DNA of 48,982 nucleotides from Paracamarosporium sp. OC-R06-R3. Its lineage: Eukaryota; Ascomycota; Dothideomycetes; Pleosporales; Didymosphaeriaceae. The stretch spans positions 1 through 48,982 of the forward strand of contig JACVRA010000156.1 of NCBI GenBank assembly GCA_019828545.1, read 5' to 3'. How positions within the stretch are numbered: the stretch's first letter is position 1; each line of letters begins with the position of its first letter. The translations under genes and the position numbers were made by a program. The notes below the pieces were generated by a model. That model made no database searches. It was given only the letters and a program-made list of their open reading frames with translations, and was not told the origin of the DNA. Shown piece after piece: positions 44,795-48,982 of the stretch.

Positions 44795-45187
44795 ATGACC
44801 TTCTACGCCATACAAATATGGAATTTTCTACTCACGTTCTTATTCGCTCTACCAATCGGTACTCTGTACGGCATCTACCAACCACACATCCCCTACCTAG
44901 GACGAATTCTCGCGACGATTCTTTGCATAGTCGCTATGGATGCGTTCTTATTTCACATAATGCAGAGCAAGTACGCATTCCTTGGTATGAACAACAGACA
45001 GTCCTGCATCAAGATTTCACAGATCGTGATGGCAATTCTTGTTGCGTACTGGACGGGTCCTCATGTTGTGTCCTGCGTAGGAAGGATGTTTTCTACTACG
45101 GAGCCGAACAAGGGGCGCGTCGAGCCAATCGGCTCCCCAACGCGAGTGCCATTCACGCCACCCTATCCTGATTGGATGTTCGAGTAG
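44795..45187 (+). CDS. Small multi-pass membrane protein, unknown function
   Basis: Intronless, 130 residues from the ATG at 44795 (MTFYAIQIWNFLL), which follows a CT-rich leader ending in AAAAC. Three hydrophobic segments are visible: about residues 6-27 (IWNFLLTFLFALPIGTLYGI), 36-54 (ILATILCIVAMDAFLFHIM) and 70-90 (ISQIVMAILVAYWTGPHVVS). The tail is Pro/Thr-rich (EPIGSPTRVPFTPPYPDW). There is no cleavable signal peptide pattern and no known family. The frame stays open upstream to 44684, but that part is probably leader. Confidence 0.55.
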   Translation: MTFYAIQIWNFLLTFLFALPIGTLYGIYQPHIPYLGRILATILCIVAMDAFLFHIMQSKYAFLGMNNRQSCIKISQIVMAILVAYWTGPHVVSCVGRMFSTTEPNKGRVEPIGSPTRVPFTPPYPDWMFE

Positions 45188-46431
45188 ATGATGGCCATGC
45201 AACGTCCGCAGATTTGGCCTGTAAGTCACGATCCTGTACTCAGTTCTTTAGGTTACTTTTTAGCTAACTTTCTCCAAGACTCCGACGCTTTCTATCCCTT
45301 TTACTCGTCATATGAAATCGTCGAATATGTATCGGAATCGTGTACATTCTTGCTTAGACGAGGGACTGGTTTAAGATGGATGAATGAGCGGCAGATCCTC
45401 CTGCGAAATCTGTACAGTGGGCTCATGTTGTCAAGGGCTTTTACGGGTCATGCATCTGGCTGTGGATGCTGGCGGTGTGTTTCTGGGCGAGCCCCATTCG
45501 GTCTGACGTGTTGGCAGTTTAGAGGATATGGCAGAGGGAGACATAACCAGAGCGAAAGTGAGAGTGTTTATATACTGGGGCGGGGGTGTTGGTTCCGGGA
45601 AGGGCGTGCTCTCTTGTATGGGGTGTTGCCCCCAAGTTCTATCTTTTCTCCCGCAACGGTGTATTTAGTTGATTGTTCCCTTTTTCATAGTAGCACAATT
45701 GGTCATTGATATTCTTCTCCCAGCTCCTAGATGATCCCTCATCGCGTCAGCCCGAGACACCCAGCTCATACCTAGAACATCCCTCGAGTGGAACTCTGCA
45801 TAGCGAGCTATGGAAGTGAGACCCAATTTTGGTGTTGAAATTCCCACATTGAGACAAGTACGGGACCACTTCGCAAGACCCAAGCAACGCCCCAAACTTT
45901 TTTTCCAGGCATAGGAAGGAACGTGACAATATATACGATTGATTCCGTCTAAGTTTATCCCCTTTGAACCCCCGCCACCAAACCCAGGCCGCTACCACAT
46001 CTGTCCTTTATCTCTCATAACCGTGCGATACTGTTGGGGCCATTGTTCTACCCGTACGACATCGACGTGGACTGCTGGAGCTTATCCGTATCACCAAGAA
46101 ACGCTCGGTGTCTCTGGTGGCCACTCGTCTAGGTCCATAACTGCCAATGCCTGTGCAGATATTGTGCCTGTTAGACGTACCCAGTGCGAAGTCCCAGGCC
46201 GGGATATTGAAGTAGGCCTTGGAGAGGGTAGGCCCGCGGCGGCCATGTTGGTCACACCCTGCTCGCTCCCGATCCATATAGTGTCTCGTCCGACTTCCAG
46301 ACGCGTAATGCCCTTAGAGAAATTCCCTATTAGAGATCTAAGGTTTTCTTTCTGTGTGCGGTGCTCGTTCAGCAGACATCTCGATCAGTTAAGGTGTTGT
46401 TTCAATGCCTAGACGTACGGTATCGAGGACA
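45188..46431. other. Intergenic, open frames without support
   Basis: About 1.2 kb. A 173-codon plus-strand frame (45188-45709) directly follows the previous stop, and a 157-codon frame lies at 45939-46412. Neither shows domains, fungal start context or conserved patterns, so no gene is claimed. Confidence 0.4.
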
Positions 46432-46944
46432 TTAGCTCCTACTCTGGGTTTCTAGGCGGTTTCTAAGCCTGTTTGATCGTTTCTCTGCAGCGTCTAGGCG
46501 CGGGTCAATAGTGTCCAGACGCGTACCCGCAGCGTCTAGGCAGTCGGTCGTCTTCTCGAGCTCTGATCCTCGCGCTGCTTCTCGGCGAAGTACATCTCGA
46601 CGTGGTTGGAGGCATTCTGCTCCGAGACCGATGCTTCTCTTGAAACTTGCGAGGCGAGCGCTAATAAATTTGGTTTTGTCAGGCTTGACCCAAGGGCGTC
46701 GCACAAGCATATAATCGAGCCATGGGCCGCTACGACGCATTCGAAGACAAGCCCAAAAGTTTCCCACATCCTGGTATCTAACATGAGGAGAGGTTACGGC
46801 AGGCTTTCGTATGGCCGCGGCGCGCATTGTATCCACACGAATTCGGTCAACTAGATCACGTCTAACTATCTCATCGCGTATTATATCGGGTGGTAGGTCG
46901 AGTAGACTTTGTATCAAGCGCAGATCGTGCGCATCCACCTCCAT
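46432..46944 (-). CDS. Charged coiled-coil protein, unknown, likely 3' exon of a larger gene
   Basis: A minus-strand frame from Met 46944 (MEVDAHDLRLIQSLLDLPPD) gives about 170 residues. Coding-like features are IIRDEIVRRDLVDRIRVDTM, then VGNFWACLRMRRSGPWLDYM, then a C-terminal repeat-like coiled segment with recurring RLD units (DCLDAAGTRLDTIDPRLDAA). Upstream on the same strand, other frames also look coding, for example LPEPQIQALDTAVLDIADKM (about 47040-47150) and SRWEVPEVVQINNLTGDDLW (about 47180-47250). These may be earlier exons of one gene reaching about 47.4 kb, but no consistent splice chain could be fixed. No family is recognised. Confidence 0.4.
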   Translation of the reverse strand: MEVDAHDLRLIQSLLDLPPDIIRDEIVRRDLVDRIRVDTMRAAAIRKPAVTSPHVRYQDVGNFWACLRMRRSGPWLDYMLVRRPWVKPDKTKFISARLASFKRSIGLGAECLQPRRDVLRREAARGSELEKTTDCLDAAGTRLDTIDPRLDAAEKRSNRLRNRLETQSRS

Positions 46945-46995
46945 GGCGAAGCCAATATAACGACAGGTTCGTGCAGGTCGAGAGGGAGCAGTCAC

Positions 46996-48180
46996 CGGGG
47001 TCTAGATAGGTGGTGGTATCGGCTCGTCGTACAAGTCGGTGTTTGGATTGATGTTTAAGACCGAGGCATCGTGCATTCAGCATCTGAATCGACATTTTGT
47101 CAGCTATATCGAGCACGGCTGTGTCTAACGCTTGAATCTGTGGCTCTGGAAGATGGCTGTCGTGGCGGAGGGTCCGTCCACAAGTCATCGCCCGTGAGGT
47201 TATTGATCTGGACGACTTCGGGTACTTCCCATCTGGATTCCGAAGTTGATGAACGTGGATGCGGTCTCTGTACTATGCCTCCCTCAGATAAATCGGGAGG
47301 GATAGGATTCAGCGAGATTGACTTCTACGATCTTGAGAAAAGGCAACAAGTCACCAACTCGGTCATCGATTTTCACCCCAGACTTCTTCGGCAAGACGTG
47401 ACCACATCCGAAGCGGCACCCGTCAATACCATTGACACCGGCCCGGGATAAGCTCTTGTGGAATATAAATTGCGGAGACTCACAGATCGCTCAGAGTGAG
47501 AGCAATTTAGGCAGCTCTTTGGCAAAACTGTGAGCCCGGACGTTAGGATCGCGGAGCCCATATTCATCACACTCAACTATCACACTTCGCAAGAACTCAC
47601 GGAGAGTGGTGTCCACTGTCCATACTCCACATCCATCACTTACCCAATAAATTAATGGCATATAACTACGGCCCCTCTTCGCCAGGGAGTGTCAACGACG
47701 AGCCAGCCTGGCATGCTTTTCAGGCTCTCTGCACCGGCTTGGAAGCTTCAGGGGACACGATTGCCATGGCGCCGGAACGCTTTCCCGTGGATGAGATGGC
47801 ATGTGACTGTGGCGCTTGAGCGACATGGATGATGGGGATGATTTTCCATAGGGTGTGACAACAACAGCGGCAGCTCGCCGCTGGCGTGACCACGCTGGCG
47901 GCCGAGAACAGGGACGAGCAGGCACTCGTGAGCAGTCCACCGCCGGATGAGCAGGAATACCTTTGTAATGCAGTGCGCACAGAGATTCATCGGGAGTCCA
48001 CCTTTTTTCTAGAGGATGCATGTATCCAAGGTTGTACTCAGATCTTTCCCCAGAGCGAAGTGTCTCATTGGATGGAGATGCTATCGGTGCTTTTCAAAAT
48101 ACCGTACCGCCCCACTTTTCGCGGCTGAGGTGGCCCTAGCTTCTGGCAGAACATCTTCCTACGCCTAATTTGTTAGTAAA
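46996..48180. other. Unresolved region, possible exons on both strands
   Basis: About 1.2 kb. Minus-strand coding-like pieces at 47040-47330 may belong to the gene ending at 46432. On the plus strand a frame at about 47886-48128 (LAAENRDEQALVSSPPPDEQ) is open but unassigned. There is not enough signal to model either. Confidence 0.3.
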
Positions 48181-48932
48181 ATAATGATTATAAGGAATAT
48201 TTACCCTAATAAAATACCTACAATATGCCAAATTACAGCCAACGTAAGCGTAAAGCTACTTAGGCATTTAATAATAGTTAAAATCCTCCAAAGCGTGCGC
48301 GGAAGGCGCGCAAAGGAGCTGTTAAAGTACTAAGGTGCAGAGAAAGGTACTAAGTGTAGTATTTAGCAACAAACCTCCTTTAGTAGTGAATAGCCCTCCT
48401 CTAGTAGAGGAGAATACTAATAGCTTGCTTGTATCTAATCTAGTTGACCTCCTGGAGGCCCTGGAGCCCCTACAGTCCGCGCAGCAATTGCCGTCGATTG
48501 TACTATCTAGCGGTAGTACATCTAATCTAATTGGCAGCCCTATACTGCAGTTAACTACCTAGTATAAGGAGCCGAAGTTAAATATGGGCCAGCCTGAAGT
48601 TGAGCCTTATATTACCTATTGCTGGCAAGCTTTTGTAGGCCCGAAAAAAGAGCTATACAAGCTAAAGTTTAATGCAGAATTTAATGTAGATAGCTACTTT
48701 GCTAGGCAGCTGTGGATATAGGTAGACGACGTTGTGTAGGACCTATCTTTAGAGACAACTCTGCCGTAGAGGGTGATAATTAGGGACGTTTCTAGCTGCG
48801 TGTACAAGTAACCTACTGTTAAAGCCCTAAGGTTAGCTAGACACAAAGGGGCAAGTAGGGTTGGTTCTCGGGCAGTGAATACTTAGTGCAAGGTAGAAAC
48901 GATATTGTGTCGCGAAGCGAGACAATAGAAGT
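48181..48932 (+). mobile_element. RIP-degraded repetitive-element relic with decayed ORF
   Basis: AT-rich DNA abruptly different from its left flank. A decayed frame starts at ATG 48225 (MPNYSQRKRKAT; basic NPPKRARKARKGA) and meets TAG 48261 and TAA 48279. After a frame change near 48335 a second frame runs through NSPPLVEENTNSLL and WQAFVGPKKELYKLKFNAEF. It meets TAG at 48560, 48719, 48737 and 48767 and TAA at 48809 while remaining protein-like. All seven of these stops are TAG or TAA, each one C-to-T step from a glutamine codon in CpA context, the RIP signature. The family was not recognised; a transposon-encoded protein is inferred from decay pattern and composition. The element probably continues beyond the window. 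Confidence 0.6.
48904..48926. repeat. 10-bp inverted repeat (hairpin)
   Basis: Arms ATTGTGTCGC and GCGAGACAAT are separated by three bases (GAA), with one mismatch. It stands directly before a second hairpin at the edge of the repeat relic. Confidence 0.65.
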
Positions 48933-48965
48933 TGTTAGAGAAATCTAAACAATAGATTGCTAACA
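48933..48965. repeat. Inverted repeat TGTTAG...CTAACA, possible element terminus
   Basis: Outer arms TGTTAG and CTAACA with inner arms AATCTA and TAGATT around AACAA form a nearly continuous stem. TATATAA follows at 48976. TGTTAG is a common 5' start of fungal LTRs or terminal repeats, so this may be the start of an element lying to the right. Confidence 0.5.
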
Positions 48966-48982
48966 GGTTGTTACTATATAAA

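Noticed and set aside
45188..45709. 173-codon plus-strand frame starting immediately after the preceding stop
   Set aside because: A start abutting the previous stop is operon-like and not expected in a fungal nuclear genome; no recognisable features.
1..48982. CRISPR arrays, rRNA, tRNA or bacterial-type elements
   Set aside because: No regularly spaced direct repeats, no rRNA-like block and no convincing tRNA box A/B pair were noticed on reading; the gene structure is eukaryotic. Short tRNAs could still be missed by eye.

Overview
This window looks like genomic DNA from a filamentous ascomycete, most likely a dothideomycete (inference). The genes are eukaryotic: short introns of about 50-70 nt with GTAAGT-like donors and CTAAC/CTGAC-like branch points, wide intergenic gaps on both strands and no operons. 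The families are fungal: a HET-domain protein, a DUF3292 protein, a Zn2Cys6 regulator, an MFS drug-type transporter, a secreted Sde182-like protein and a Ser/Thr-rich wall protein. The far right end carries C-to-T nonsense changes of the kind left by repeat-induced point mutation (RIP).

Left part (1-19 kb): a nucleotide-sugar transporter without its first exon; a secreted Sde182-type nucleoside-hydrolase-like protein; an ankyrin protein; a stand-alone glutamine-synthetase-fold enzyme; a stop-interrupted MFS remnant; a four-exon paraoxonase-like lactonase/arylesterase; a DUF3292 membrane protein with an apparent GC-AG intron and a 3' frameshift; a large single-exon HET protein; and a decayed RZ-type zinc-finger fragment.

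Middle (19.8-29.5 kb): two divergent pairs. The first is a membrane-anchored pepsin-like protein that has lost its catalytic motifs, paired with a repeat-bearing, probably GPI-anchored surface protein. The second is a six-exon MFS transporter paired with a Zn2Cys6 regulator; their shared promoter holds two TTCGGYCGAA palindromes, which suggests a regulator/efflux module. No backbone biosynthetic enzyme (PKS, NRPS, terpene cyclase) is visible near them.

Right part (30-49 kb): mainly proteins I do not recognise. They are an Ala-rich tail-anchored coiled-coil protein, a Ser/Tyr/Ala/Pro repeat protein, a Pro-rich single-pass protein, a small basic protein, a membrane protein with a divergent HPD-containing J domain and a small multi-pass protein. 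At least one two-exon gene is broken by two in-frame TGA codons. Long stretches show no gene, and the last 0.8 kb is an AT-rich repeat relic ending in two hairpins.

All exon boundaries were read by eye from splice signals, phase and family resemblance. No homology search was run.
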